Source of the DNA: Pseudomonas luteola NBRC 103146
Lineage (GTDB): Bacteria; Pseudomonadota; Gammaproteobacteria; Pseudomonadales; Pseudomonadaceae
Assembly (NCBI RefSeq): GCF_002091675.1
Contig: NZ_BDAE01000018.1
Span: 1 to 64,000 of the forward strand
Direction of reading: 5' to 3'
Length of the DNA stretch: 64,000 nucleotides
Shown here piece after piece: positions 16,570-25,469 of this stretch. Every line of letters begins with the position of its first letter. Positions within the stretch are counted from its first letter, which is position 1. Under the pieces are notes generated by a model. That model made no database searches, was not told the origin of the DNA, and was given only the letters and a program-made list of their open reading frames with translations. The position numbers were made by a program, and so were the translations under genes.

Positions 16570-16802
16570 TCACGGTGTATCTCGACCGGCAACCTATAGT
16601 CGTTACGGGCGGACTGACGGTTGCCGCCTTGCTGGCATTGAGCGAATCACCGGTGGCACGGCTGTCCTGTACAGGTCAGCCACGTGCACCGTTTTGTGGA
16701 ATGGGTATTTGCCAGGAATGTCGGGTAACGATTGACGGTCGCCGGCAGCTGGCCTGCCAGACGCTGTGCCGTGAGGGCATGCAGGTAGAGCGTACGGTAT
16801 GA
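16566..16802 (+). CDS. D-hydroxyproline dehydrogenase, [2Fe-2S] gamma-type subunit
   Basis: A 78-aa ferredoxin-like protein. The cluster ligands are in CGMGICQECRV plus a Cys at RQLACQ. It is a small (2Fe-2S)-binding subunit as in sarcosine/hydroxyproline dehydrogenases. It overlaps both neighbours by 4 nt, so the three subunits are made in balance. It probably carries electrons from the flavins. Confidence 0.88.
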   Translation: MITVYLDRQPIVVTGGLTVAALLALSESPVARLSCTGQPRAPFCGMGICQECRVTIDGRRQLACQTLCREGMQVERTV

Positions 16803-18064
16803 CGGGACTGAACAGGCTGTCTTGCGATATCGCTATCGTAGGTGCTGGGCCGGCAGGTCTGGCAGCGGCCAGGGCTGCATCCGCCAGCCAGCGCTCCATT
16901 GTGGTCATCGATGATAATCCCCGGCTAGGCGGCCAGATATGGCGCGACGGGCCAGGGGTGGTACTACCTGCATCGGCGCAGAATTATCGAAAGGCTTTAT
17001 CTCAGCCTAATGTTCGGTACTTGGCAGGAGCGCGCATCGTGGCTGCGTTGGCTCCAGGGGCCTTGTTACTGGAGGATGCACAGTCAGGTTACCGGCTGGA
17101 CTATGGGCAATTGATCCTGTGCTGTGGTGCACGGGAACTGCTGCTACCGTTTCCGGGCTGGACATTGCCCGGCGTGACGGGTGCCGGAGCGTTGCAGGCC
17201 TTGATCAAAGGGGGCGCGCCTGTGGCAGGTGAGCGGCTGGTGGTAGCGGGAAGCGGTCCGTTATTGCTGGCTTCTGCCGGAACGGCCAGAGCGGCCGGCG
17301 CTGTGCTTGCAGGCGTCTATGAACAGGCGGCCCGTCAGCAAGTTATATCGTTCGGTGCCGGGTTGCTGCGCTGGCCTGACAAGCTCACCCAGGCATTCAG
17401 GTTGCTCTCGACTCACTACCGCTGGGCGAGTTATGTCGTTGAGGCCTTGGGGGATAATCGTCTGGAGGCTGTGCGTATTCGCCAGAGTGGCCGTGATAAG
17501 GTCGTACCTTGTACGCGTCTGGCCTGTGGGTTTGGTCTGGTGCCCAATACTGGACTGGCGAGTCATCTTGGGTGTCAGCTTGAGGGTGATGCTGTAGCGG
17601 TCGATCGCTATCAGCAGACGAGTCAGACAGGTCTCTATGCGGCCGGTGAATGTACCGGCGTTGGCGGTAGTGAGTTGGCGTTGATCGAGGGCGAAATCGC
17701 CGGATTGGCTGCTATTGACAAGGTTGAACAGGCAGAGACTTTGTTCACACGTCGCGAGCGTTGGCAGCGGTTTGCCCGACATGTGCAAGCGCATTTCAGA
17801 TTGCGACCTGAGGTCAGGCAACTGGCCCGTGCGGATACGCTGATTTGCCGCTGCGAGGATGTCGCCCTGTCTGCTCTGGTGGGAGAGCAAGGATGGGATG
17901 CGGCAAAGCTTCAGAGCCGGTGCGGTATGGGAGCCTGCCAGGGACGTGTCTGTGGCACGGCGGCTCGCGAATTGTTTGGCTGGGCCTTGCCGGAGCCCCG
18001 TATTCCGTTGGTCCCTGCACGGGTCGAGACGCTTATGGCATGCTCAGAGACGGATATACCCTGA
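16799..18064 (+). CDS. D-hydroxyproline dehydrogenase, FAD/NAD-binding alpha-type subunit
   Basis: A 421-aa pyridine-nucleotide-disulfide-type flavoprotein. The FAD motif is IVGAGPAGLAAARAA near the N-terminus, and a second nucleotide motif, VVAGSGPLLLASA, lies near residue 150. The C-terminus carries a BFD-like [2Fe-2S] domain (ICRCEDV and CGMGACQGRVCG). It is the third subunit of the three-gene dehydrogenase. The two iron-sulfur centres and two flavins suggest respiratory-chain electron transfer rather than NAD reduction. Confidence 0.88.
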   Translation: MTGLNRLSCDIAIVGAGPAGLAAARAASASQRSIVVIDDNPRLGGQIWRDGPGVVLPASAQNYRKALSQPNVRYLAGARIVAALAPGALLLEDAQSGYRLDYGQLILCCGARELLLPFPGWTLPGVTGAGALQALIKGGAPVAGERLVVAGSGPLLLASAGTARAAGAVLAGVYEQAARQQVISFGAGLLRWPDKLTQAFRLLSTHYRWASYVVEALGDNRLEAVRIRQSGRDKVVPCTRLACGFGLVPNTGLASHLGCQLEGDAVAVDRYQQTSQTGLYAAGECTGVGGSELALIEGEIAGLAAIDKVEQAETLFTRRERWQRFARHVQAHFRLRPEVRQLARADTLICRCEDVALSALVGEQGWDAAKLQSRCGMGACQGRVCGTAARELFGWALPEPRIPLVPARVETLMACSETDIP

Positions 18065-18097
18065 GCGCATTCGCGCCACCACTCATAAGAGGTGCTC

Positions 18098-18925
18098 ATG
18101 CTTCAGATGATGTCTCCTATAGCCGAACGCGACAGGCAGGCTCCAGGTTTTGCCCCTGAGCAGATGACAGCCTGGTGTGAGGGGCTTGCCGCAGAGCGCC
18201 CTGAAGACTTAGAAACCTTGCTTAACAGCGTTGCGCTGATTGCTCCGCTTCTCAATGCGATTCCCAATGTGGTCTTCTTTATTAAGGATCTAGACGCACG
18301 TTACCTCTTAGCCAACCTGACGTTGGCGAGACGGTGTGGGTTCAAGACGGTTGCGCCTCTCTTGGGCAAGACGTCCTCTGAGGTCTTTCCGGCGAATCTA
18401 GGACCGCTCTATACCGAGCAGGACCACGAGGTGCTTCGCGGAGCGATCATCGAGGACAAGCTTGAGCTGCATTTTTACAACGGTCGTGAGCCAGGGTGGT
18501 GTCTGACCTACAAGCTGCCCTTGAAAGGGCATTCAGGGCAGGTGTTGGGCATGGCTGGCATTTCCTATGACTTGCAAGCCGCGCAGGATAGCCACCCGGC
18601 GTATCGACGGCTTGCGGCGGTCGATAAACACATTCGTGCCCATTACACCCGTCCGATCACACTGGCAGAGCTGACAGCCATCGCAGAGCTTTCCGTGGCT
18701 CAGTTGGAGCGCTATTGCAAGCGGATCTTTCATCTCACGCCCCGCCAGATGATCCATAAGGTGCGTCTGGAAAAAGCCTCTCAATTGCTGGCGACGACGA
18801 TGCCGATCACCGATATTGCCTTGCAGTGCGGCTACACCGATCACAGCGCCTTCAGCCGCCAGTTCAAGGCACTGACGGGACTCACGCCCCGGCAGTTTCG
18901 GCAGGCTGCCAGCGACGCAGTTTAA
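18098..18925 (+). CDS. AraC-family regulator with PAS sensor, probable hydroxyproline activator
   Basis: A 275-aa regulator. The N-terminal half contains a PAS-like fold (NAIPNVVFFIKDLDARYLLAN, about residues 50-165). The C-terminal half is a complete AraC HTH pair (LAELTAIAELSVAQLERYCKRIF and DIALQCGYTDHSAFSRQFK). Position at the end of the dehydrogenase operon and convergent with the deaminase suggests control of hydroxyproline use. The ATG at 18098 follows AAGAGGTG. The last 4 bases overlap the convergent gene. Confidence 0.85.
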   Translation: MLQMMSPIAERDRQAPGFAPEQMTAWCEGLAAERPEDLETLLNSVALIAPLLNAIPNVVFFIKDLDARYLLANLTLARRCGFKTVAPLLGKTSSEVFPANLGPLYTEQDHEVLRGAIIEDKLELHFYNGREPGWCLTYKLPLKGHSGQVLGMAGISYDLQAAQDSHPAYRRLAAVDKHIRAHYTRPITLAELTAIAELSVAQLERYCKRIFHLTPRQMIHKVRLEKASQLLATTMPITDIALQCGYTDHSAFSRQFKALTGLTPRQFRQAASDAV

Positions 18926-19842
18926 AGCGCGACGTCAGGCAGTGCAGGACGTTGGGTCAGCGCGTTGTCCACAATCGCTTTCACTTCATCACGGGCAGCC
19001 CCTTCGAGGCTCAGGCGAGGAGGGCGGGTGACGGCTGAACCACGGCCTAGTATCTCTTCGCAGAGCTTGATGCAATGGACCAGGTCAGGGCGGGCGTCCA
19101 GATGTAGCAGGGGCATGAACCATTGATAGAGCGCCAGGGCTTCGTCGAAACGCTTTTGCATGGCGAGGCGGAACAGGGTTTCGCCTTCCCTGGGAAACGC
19201 ATTGGACATGCCGGATACCCAACCGACGGCCCCTACAGCAATGCTTTCAAGCACTACATCATCCAGGCCGGCAAAGAGCACGAAGCGATCACCCACAGCG
19301 TTGCGCAGGTCAATAAAGCGGCGAGTATCACCTGAGGAATCTTTGAAGCAGACGATATTCTCACAGTCCTTGAGCGAGGCCAGGATGTCCGGCGTAACGT
19401 CGTTCTTGTACACCGGCGGATTGTTGTAGACCATGGCCGGAAGATCGGTCGAAGTCGCAACGCTGCGAAAGTGCATGGCGGTTTCGTGGGGCTTGGCAGA
19501 GTAGACCAGCGCGGGCATAACCATCACACCGTCCACGCCAGCAAAGCGCGCCTCGTTAACCATCTTCTGCGCGAAGGCGGTAGTAAACTCGGCTACGCCG
19601 GCAATCACGGGTACGCGTCCGGCCGCCGCCGCTTTGGCGGTCTCGATGACCGATAGCTTTTCCGTCGTGGTAAGCGAAGTGTTTTCTCCAACGGTGCCGC
19701 ACACTACAAGCCCGGACACACCATCCGCCACGAGATTGCTGATCACGCGGTGAGTGGCGTCCAGATCCAGAGAAAAGTCAGGCTTGAACTGAGTGCTGAC
19801 AGCCGGAAAGACGCCACGCCAGTTGATCGCTTGATGCCCCAT
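18922..19842 (-). CDS. lhpC: 1-pyrroline-4-hydroxy-2-carboxylate deaminase (DHDPS family)
   Basis: A 306-aa class I aldolase-fold protein of the dihydrodipicolinate synthase family. GVSGLVVCGTVGENTSLTTTEK is the substrate-binding loop, YNNPPVYKNDV holds the Tyr, and IVCFKDSSGD holds the Schiff-base Lys. In this context it should convert pyrroline-4-hydroxy-2-carboxylate to 2-oxoglutarate semialdehyde. The dehydrogenase for that product is not in the window. It is divergent from pcaR. Confidence 0.85.
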   Translation of the reverse strand: MGHQAINWRGVFPAVSTQFKPDFSLDLDATHRVISNLVADGVSGLVVCGTVGENTSLTTTEKLSVIETAKAAAAGRVPVIAGVAEFTTAFAQKMVNEARFAGVDGVMVMPALVYSAKPHETAMHFRSVATSTDLPAMVYNNPPVYKNDVTPDILASLKDCENIVCFKDSSGDTRRFIDLRNAVGDRFVLFAGLDDVVLESIAVGAVGWVSGMSNAFPREGETLFRLAMQKRFDEALALYQWFMPLLHLDARPDLVHCIKLCEEILGRGSAVTRPPRLSLEGAARDEVKAIVDNALTQRPALPDVAL

Positions 19843-19961
19843 GGTCGTTATCCCTTTGGCAATAGACAGATGCCTACAGGGTGAACCGCTACCGCTCTTA
19901 TGGCTTGAGATTTTTCCCCAGGTGCGAGGACGAAATCGGCACAGTGACGATCTGTAAGTGG

Positions 19962-20026
19962 CCTATAAACGAACAAGACTGCGTTTGTCGTATTGCGATT
20001 ATCGATCAGATGCTTCGATAATCGGC
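19962..20026 (+). promoter_or_regulatory. PcaR-type boxes in the lhpC-pcaR divergent region
   Basis: Three matches to the PcaR box GTTCGATAATCGCAC. GCTTCGATAATCGGCC lies at 20012-20027 on the plus strand, ATCGATAATCGC at 19995-20006 on the minus strand, and GTTCGTTTATAGG at 19962-19974 on the minus strand. The first ends about 30 nt before the pcaR start, which fits autoregulation. Confidence 0.6.
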
Positions 20027-20054
20027 CAAATCAGACAGCGGCCGAGCAGAGATC

Positions 20055-20900
20055 ATGGATAACTCGAATTCGCGTGACCCTCACAGCTTTGGCGCACCGC
20101 CTATCATTGCATCGCCGGCCAAGCGGATCGAGGCCTTCACGGGCGATCCAAACTTCATGACGTCCCTTGCGCGTGGCTTGGCTGTGATCCATGCCTTTCA
20201 GGAGCGCAAGCGGCATCTGACCATCGCGCAGATCAGCCACCGAACCGAGATCCCCCGCGCGGCGGTTCGGCGTTGCCTGCATACGTTGATGAAGCTGGGC
20301 TACGTGACCACCGATGGACGGACCTATTCACTATTACCCAAGGTGCTGACGTTGGGCCATGCCTATCTGTCATCCACGCCCATGGCGCTCACCGCCCAAC
20401 CCATTCTGGATCGCCTGAGCGAGCAGCTGCATGAGGCCTGCTCCGTCGCCACGCTTGAGGGCGATGAGGTGTTGTACATCGCCCGGTCCGCCACACCGCT
20501 GCGGCTGATTTCGGTCGATCTGAGCGTTGGCAGCCGGCTTCCGGCCTACTGCACCTCCATGGGCCGTATTCTGCTGGCGGCTCTGGATGATGCTGCCCTT
20601 CAGGATTACTTCGAGCGTGCTGACCTGCAGATCAAGACCAGTCGCACACTGCATACGCCAGAAAAGCTGTTGCCCTGTCTCGAGCAGATCCGGCAGCAGG
20701 GCTGGTGCGTCGTTGACCAGGAACTGGAGGTCGGGCTTCGTTCATTGGCCGTACCGGTACTGGATGCCTCAGGTCAGGTCATGGCTGCCATGAACGTGGG
20801 CACCCATGCTAGCCGTATCACCCGGCAGGAGCTGGAGCGTCGTTTCCTGCCCCTTTTACTCAAGGCCAGCCAGGAACTCAGCTCCAAGCTCTTTCACTGA
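20055..20900 (+). CDS. pcaR: IclR-family regulator of the beta-ketoadipate pathway
   Basis: A 281-aa IclR protein. The N-terminal winged helix has LTIAQISHRTEIPRAAVRRCL (about residues 55-75). The C-terminal effector domain binds beta-ketoadipate in known PcaR (family knowledge). It heads the pcaR-K-F-T-B-D-C series. PcaR-type boxes lie before it, before pcaK, before pcaF and before the porin. Confidence 0.93.
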   Translation: MDNSNSRDPHSFGAPPIIASPAKRIEAFTGDPNFMTSLARGLAVIHAFQERKRHLTIAQISHRTEIPRAAVRRCLHTLMKLGYVTTDGRTYSLLPKVLTLGHAYLSSTPMALTAQPILDRLSEQLHEACSVATLEGDEVLYIARSATPLRLISVDLSVGSRLPAYCTSMGRILLAALDDAALQDYFERADLQIKTSRTLHTPEKLLPCLEQIRQQGWCVVDQELEVGLRSLAVPVLDASGQVMAAMNVGTHASRITRQELERRFLPLLLKASQELSSKLFH

Positions 20901-20904
20901 AACT

Positions 20905-20940
20905 GTTCGCTAATCGAACCTTTAGCCGTTAATCGAATTG
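20905..20940 (+). promoter_or_regulatory. PcaR-type boxes upstream of pcaK
   Basis: GTTCGCTAATCGAAC at 20905-20919 is close to the PcaR box GTTCGATAATCGCAC. A second partial copy, GTTAATCGAATTG, follows at 20928-20940. They lie between pcaR and pcaK, about 170-200 nt before the chosen pcaK start. Confidence 0.6.
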
Positions 20941-21108
20941 TGCAGTACGTGGCTGCTCCGTAGGGTAGAGGCACGTTGCCAGCCGGCACGCCTGATAAAA
21001 ACAACAGAGTCCGCCTATGTTCTGCATGATTTCTCCCGTGAACGGGATGGTGCATGCGCATCGCTCCGATGCGCTTTCTTTCTATTCGTGGATGATGGAG
21101 GCCTTGTC

Positions 21109-22449
21109 ATGACGGGGGCCTCGACGAACACGACACTTGATGTTCAGACATTTATCAATGCCCAGCCGCTGAGCCGCTATCAATGGCGAATCGTGGTGTT
21201 GTGCTTTTTGATCGTTTTCCTGGATGGCCTGGACACTGCTGCCATGGGGTTTATCGCACCGGCGTTGACCCAGGACTGGGGAATCGATCGAGCAAGCCTT
21301 GGACCAGTCATGAGCGCTGCCCTGGTTGGGATGGTGTTTGGTGCGTTGGGCTCGGGACCGTTGGCGGACCGGTTCGGCCGTAAGGTCGTGCTGGTTGCCG
21401 CCGTTTCCATCTTTGGACTTTTCAGCGTGATCTCGGCCTACAGCGGTACGGTGGATCAACTGGTGATCCTGCGTTTTCTGACCGGCCTTGGCCTAGGTGC
21501 CGCCATGCCGAACGCCACGACACTGCTGTCTGAATACACCCCGGAGCGGCTCAAGTCGTTACTGGTAACCAGCATGTTCTGTGGTTTCAATTTGGGCATG
21601 GCGTGTGGCGGGTTCATCTCCGCCAAGCTGATTCCGGCGTTCGGTTGGCATAGCCTGCTGTTGCTCGGGGGCTTGCTACCGATGGCTCTGGCAGTAGTGC
21701 TGCTGCTGTGGTTGCCGGAATCGGCGCGCTATCTGGTGGTGCATAACCGGGGCGTGGCACGGATTCGCAAGGCCTTGCTGCCCATCGGCCCAAGTATCGT
21801 GCAGCAGGCTAGGGAGTTCAGCGTACCAGAGCAGCGCACAGTCAAGGCGCGCAATGTCTTTGCCGTTATTTTCTCCAAGGCGTGTGGGCTGGGCACAGTG
21901 CTGCTCTGGCTGACCTACTTCATGGGGCTTGTCATCGTATACCTGCTGACAAGCTGGCTGCCTACCCTGATGCGTGATAGCGGGGCGAGCATGGAGCAGG
22001 CTGCATTCATCGGAGCCCTGTTCCAGTTTGGTGGCGTGCTCAGTGCGGTAGCCGTGGGCTGGGCGATGGACCGGATCAATCCGCACTGGGTCATTGGCAC
22101 GTTTTACCTGCTCGCCGGTGTCTTTGCGTACTGTGTCGGGCAGAGCCTGGGTCACGTGACGTTGCTGGCTACGCTGGTACTGGTTGCGGGGATGTGCATC
22201 AACGGTGCGCAGTCCGCCATGCCTTCACTGGCGGCGCGCTTCTATCCGACCCAGGGTCGTGCCACAGGGGTGTCCTGGATGCTGGGTATCGGACGCTTTG
22301 GTGCCATTCTGGGCGCCTGGATGGGAGCTACTCTGCTGGGACTGGGGTGGAATTTTGAGCAGGTGCTGACTGCGCTGGTAGTACCTGCTGCGCTGGCTAC
22401 AGCGGCCGTAGTGATCAAGGGTATCGTCAGTCATTCAGATGCGTCATAA
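21109..22449 (+). CDS. pcaK: 4-hydroxybenzoate/protocatechuate MFS transporter
   Basis: A 446-aa major facilitator of the aromatic acid:H+ symporter family with about 12 membrane helices. The signature FLDGLDTAAMGF lies in the first helix. GPLADRFGRKVVL is the cytoplasmic loop 2-3 motif. It imports protocatechuate or 4-hydroxybenzoate and may aid chemotaxis. ATG 21109 was chosen because GGAGG precedes it by about 8 nt and MTGASTNTTLDVQ fits. An open frame extends to 20938 without support. Confidence 0.92.
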   Translation: MTGASTNTTLDVQTFINAQPLSRYQWRIVVLCFLIVFLDGLDTAAMGFIAPALTQDWGIDRASLGPVMSAALVGMVFGALGSGPLADRFGRKVVLVAAVSIFGLFSVISAYSGTVDQLVILRFLTGLGLGAAMPNATTLLSEYTPERLKSLLVTSMFCGFNLGMACGGFISAKLIPAFGWHSLLLLGGLLPMALAVVLLLWLPESARYLVVHNRGVARIRKALLPIGPSIVQQAREFSVPEQRTVKARNVFAVIFSKACGLGTVLLWLTYFMGLVIVYLLTSWLPTLMRDSGASMEQAAFIGALFQFGGVLSAVAVGWAMDRINPHWVIGTFYLLAGVFAYCVGQSLGHVTLLATLVLVAGMCINGAQSAMPSLAARFYPTQGRATGVSWMLGIGRFGAILGAWMGATLLGLGWNFEQVLTALVVPAALATAAVVIKGIVSHSDAS

Positions 22450-22493
22450 GGCCCTTTCGATTTACGCAGCCACATACGGGAACAGATAATCGT

Positions 22494-22526
22494 GTTCGAT
22501 AATCGACCGTAGATTCGATTATCGGA
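22494..22526 (+). promoter_or_regulatory. Inverted pair of PcaR-type boxes upstream of pcaF
   Basis: GTTCGATAATCGACC (22494-22508) matches the PcaR box at 13 of 15 positions. GATTCGATTATCGGA (22512-22526) is the same element on the opposite strand (TCCGATAATCGAATC). The pair lies about 180 nt before the pcaF start. Confidence 0.7.
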
Positions 22527-22705
22527 TTGTCTGCTCACAGCCTTGCGGCTTACTGTTCCGTTCAACATTACTCGCCAGGTCTTCCATCCGGGCGAGTACG
22601 ACCTAGGTAGCTGGCACCCCGATTTCAGGTGCTGCCATGACCGTCACACCGCCTCCTTACCCATGGGCCATCGGCCCGACCAGGAGCGGTATCAGGAGAC
22701 TCATG

Positions 22706-23908
22706 ATGCGTGATGTATTCATCTGCGATGCCGTTCGTACACCTATTGGACGCTTTGGCGGTGCGCTGTCCAGCGTCCGTGCCGATGATCTGGCGGCTAT
22801 TCCGCTCAAGGCCCTGATGGAGCGCAACCCTGGAGTGCAGTGGGCGGAAGTCGATGAGGTATTCATGGGCTGCGCCAACCAGGCGGGCGAGGACAACCGT
22901 AACGTGGCGCGTATGGCGCTTCTATTAGCAGGCCTTCCGGAAACCGTACCGGGCGTTACCCTGAACCGCCTTTGCGCGTCGGGGATGGACGCTGTAGGGA
23001 CGGCTTATCGCGCCATTGCCACAGGTGAGATGGAGCTGGCCATTGCCGGCGGTGTGGAATCGATGTCCCGCGCTCCGTTCGTGATGGGCAAGGCGGACAC
23101 TGCGTTTTCCCGCGGACAGAAGATCGAAGACACCACCATCGGCTGGCGCTTCGTGAACCCATTGATGAAACAGAAGTACGGTACCGATTCCATGCCGGAA
23201 ACGGCAGACAATGTCGCGCAGGATCATAATGTTTCCCGCGCCGATCAGGATGCCTTTGCGTTGCGCAGCCAACAGCGCACGGCGGCTTCCCAGGAGAGTG
23301 GCTTCTTTGCCGAAGAAATCGTGCCGGTGCGAATCGTCCACAAGAAAGGCGAGACGATTGTCGACAAGGACGAGCATCCACGCCCTGATACCACGCTGGA
23401 GATGCTGGCCAAGCTCAAGCCCGTCAATGGGCCCGACAAGACCGTCACGGCGGGTAATGCCTCGGGTGTGAATGACGGCGCTGCGGCCATGATCATCGCC
23501 TCGGCCGAGGCCGTGCAGAAGTATGGCCTCAAGCCTCGCGCCCGCATTCTCGGTATGGCAAGTGGCGGCGTTGCGCCACGTGTCATGGGAATCGGCCCAG
23601 TGCCGGCGGTGCAAAAGCTGCTGACCCGTCTGGGGAAAACCATTGAAGACTTCGATGTGATGGAGCTGAACGAGGCCTTTGCCAGCCAGGCCCTGGCGGT
23701 AGTGCGAGGCTTGGGATTACCGGACGACAGTGAAAAAGTAAATCCGCAGGGCGGCGCCATTGCACTGGGTCATCCGCTGGGGATGAGCGGTGCACGCCTG
23801 GTCATGACTACCGTGCATTGGCTGGAAAAGACCAACAAGCAGCTGGGGCTCGCGACCATGTGTGTTGGGGTTGGACAAGGTCTGGCGCTGGCAGTCGAGC
23901 GCGTTTGA
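22706..23908 (+). CDS. pcaF: 3-oxoadipyl-CoA thiolase
   Basis: A 400-aa thiolase. The active-site cysteine is in NRLCASGMDAVGT (about residue 90). The C-terminal GHPLGMSGAR and CVGVGQG motifs complete the site. It cleaves 3-oxoadipyl-CoA to succinyl-CoA and acetyl-CoA. The start at 22706 (MRDVFICDAVRTPIGRFGG) was chosen because AGGAGA lies 6 nt upstream; ATG 22703 immediately before is an alternative. The CoA-transferase PcaIJ that feeds it is not in the window. Confidence 0.95.
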   Translation: MRDVFICDAVRTPIGRFGGALSSVRADDLAAIPLKALMERNPGVQWAEVDEVFMGCANQAGEDNRNVARMALLLAGLPETVPGVTLNRLCASGMDAVGTAYRAIATGEMELAIAGGVESMSRAPFVMGKADTAFSRGQKIEDTTIGWRFVNPLMKQKYGTDSMPETADNVAQDHNVSRADQDAFALRSQQRTAASQESGFFAEEIVPVRIVHKKGETIVDKDEHPRPDTTLEMLAKLKPVNGPDKTVTAGNASGVNDGAAAMIIASAEAVQKYGLKPRARILGMASGGVAPRVMGIGPVPAVQKLLTRLGKTIEDFDVMELNEAFASQALAVVRGLGLPDDSEKVNPQGGAIALGHPLGMSGARLVMTTVHWLEKTNKQLGLATMCVGVGQGLALAVERV

Positions 23909-24164
23909 GGTCAATGTCTTGGGCGCCTCGTACAACGGGGCGTTGATGAGGAATAAGGGTGATCTGCGCCAGCGCGAAGGATTTGCGGCTTTGCAAAGGA
24001 GAGAATTGTAAAAGGACATGTCTCACCAAGGCCTGCGAATCCGTCATGCGTAGGCGGCACACCCTGCGACAGGGCAAAGGCTGCCCTCTGTAGGGTCATT
24101 CACCGGCACGTCAGGATCGATTGCGTGCCGGATTATTCCTATTTCAATGACAAGAGCGGATCGA

Positions 24165-25454
24165 ATGACTACCAGTTCCTATACGTTGGAAGAGCGTCGT
24201 AAAAGAATCTTTGCCATTGTCGGCGCCTCGTCCGGCAACCTCGTCGAGTGGTTCGACTTTTACGTTTACTCCTTTTGCTCCATCTATTTTGCTCACGCGT
24301 TTTTCCCTTCAGACGACCCCACCGTTCAACTGCTTAACACTGCCGGTGTATTTGCCGCAGGCTTTCTGATGCGACCCATCGGTGGCTGGATCTTCGGTGG
24401 GGTGGCCGACCGTTATGGGCGGCGTACGTCAATGATGATCTCCGTGCTCATGATGTGCGCCGGCTCACTGGTGATTGCCTGCCTGCCCACCTACGACAGC
24501 ATTGGCTTCTGGGCGCCGCTTCTTCTGCTCATGGCGCGACTTTTCCAAGGCTTGTCGGTCGGCGGTGAATACGGCACTACTGCAACCTATATGAGTGAGG
24601 TGGCGCTGAAGGGTAAGCGCGGATTTTATGCCTCGTTCCAGTACGTGACGCTGATTGGCGGGCAGTTGCTGGCGGTGCTGGTGGTGGTCATCCTTCAGCA
24701 GGTCCTGTCCGAAGAGGAGCTGCGTGCCTGGGGCTGGCGTATTCCTTTTGTGGTGGGTGCGGTTGCTGCCGTGATTTCGCTGTTGCTGCGTCGCTCGCTT
24801 GAGGAAACCACGACGGCAGAAAGCCGTGCTGCCAAAGAGGCGGGTTCGCTGTCGGCTCTGTTCAAACATCACAAGGCGGCGTTTTTCACTGTGCTGGGAT
24901 ATACCGCCGGTGGCTCGCTGATTTTCTATACCTTTACAACTTACATGCAGAAGTATCTGGTCAACACCGTAGGCATGCATGCCAAGACGGCCAGCGGCAT
25001 TATGACCGGTGCGCTGTTCCTGTACATGCTAATGCAGCCGCTGTTTGGTGCCTTGTCTGACCGTATTGGCCGCCGCGCTTCCATGTTGTGGTTCGGTGCG
25101 CTCGGTGCACTGTGTACCTATCCCATCCTGCTAACTCTGAAAACCACGACCAGCCCGGTCATTGCCTTTGGCTTGATCATTCTCGCGCTGGCCATTGTAA
25201 GTTTCTACACCTCGATCAGTGGCCTGGTAAAAGCCGAGATGTTTCCGCCACAGGTGCGTGCGCTAGGGGTAGGACTCTCCTATGCCGTAGCCAATGCCTT
25301 GTTTGGCGGTTCGGCCGAATTCGTTGCGCTGAACTTCAAAGCCATGGGGCATGAGAATCTCTTCTACATCTATGTGTCCTGCATGCTGGTAGTGGCCTTC
25401 CTGGTAAGCCTGCGCCTGCCGCGCAGAGCCAGCTATCTGCATGACGATCACTAA
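24165..25454 (+). CDS. pcaT: MFS dicarboxylate (beta-ketoadipate/2-oxoglutarate type) transporter
   Basis: A 429-aa metabolite:H+ symporter of the KgtP/ShiA group, about 12 helices. [14 protein letters not shown] is the first-helix signature; [21 protein letters not shown] is the loop 2-3 region. PcaT is associated with uptake of beta-ketoadipate or related dicarboxylates. It lies between pcaF and pcaB as in Pseudomonas. A start six codons upstream (24147) is also possible. Confidence 0.88.
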   Translation: MTTSSYTLEERRKRIFAIVGASSGNLVEWFDFYVYSFCSIYFAHAFFPSDDPTVQLLNTAGVFAAGFLMRPIGGWIFGGVADRYGRRTSMMISVLMMCAGSLVIACLPTYDSIGFWAPLLLLMARLFQGLSVGGEYGTTATYMSEVALKGKRGFYASFQYVTLIGGQLLAVLVVVILQQVLSEEELRAWGWRIPFVVGAVAAVISLLLRRSLEETTTAESRAAKEAGSLSALFKHHKAAFFTVLGYTAGGSLIFYTFTTYMQKYLVNTVGMHAKTASGIMTGALFLYMLMQPLFGALSDRIGRRASMLWFGALGALCTYPILLTLKTTTSPVIAFGLIILALAIVSFYTSISGLVKAEMFPPQVRALGVGLSYAVANALFGGSAEFVALNFKAMGHENLFYIYVSCMLVVAFLVSLRLPRRASYLHDDH

Positions 25455-25469
25455 CAAGGATAAATGCAT

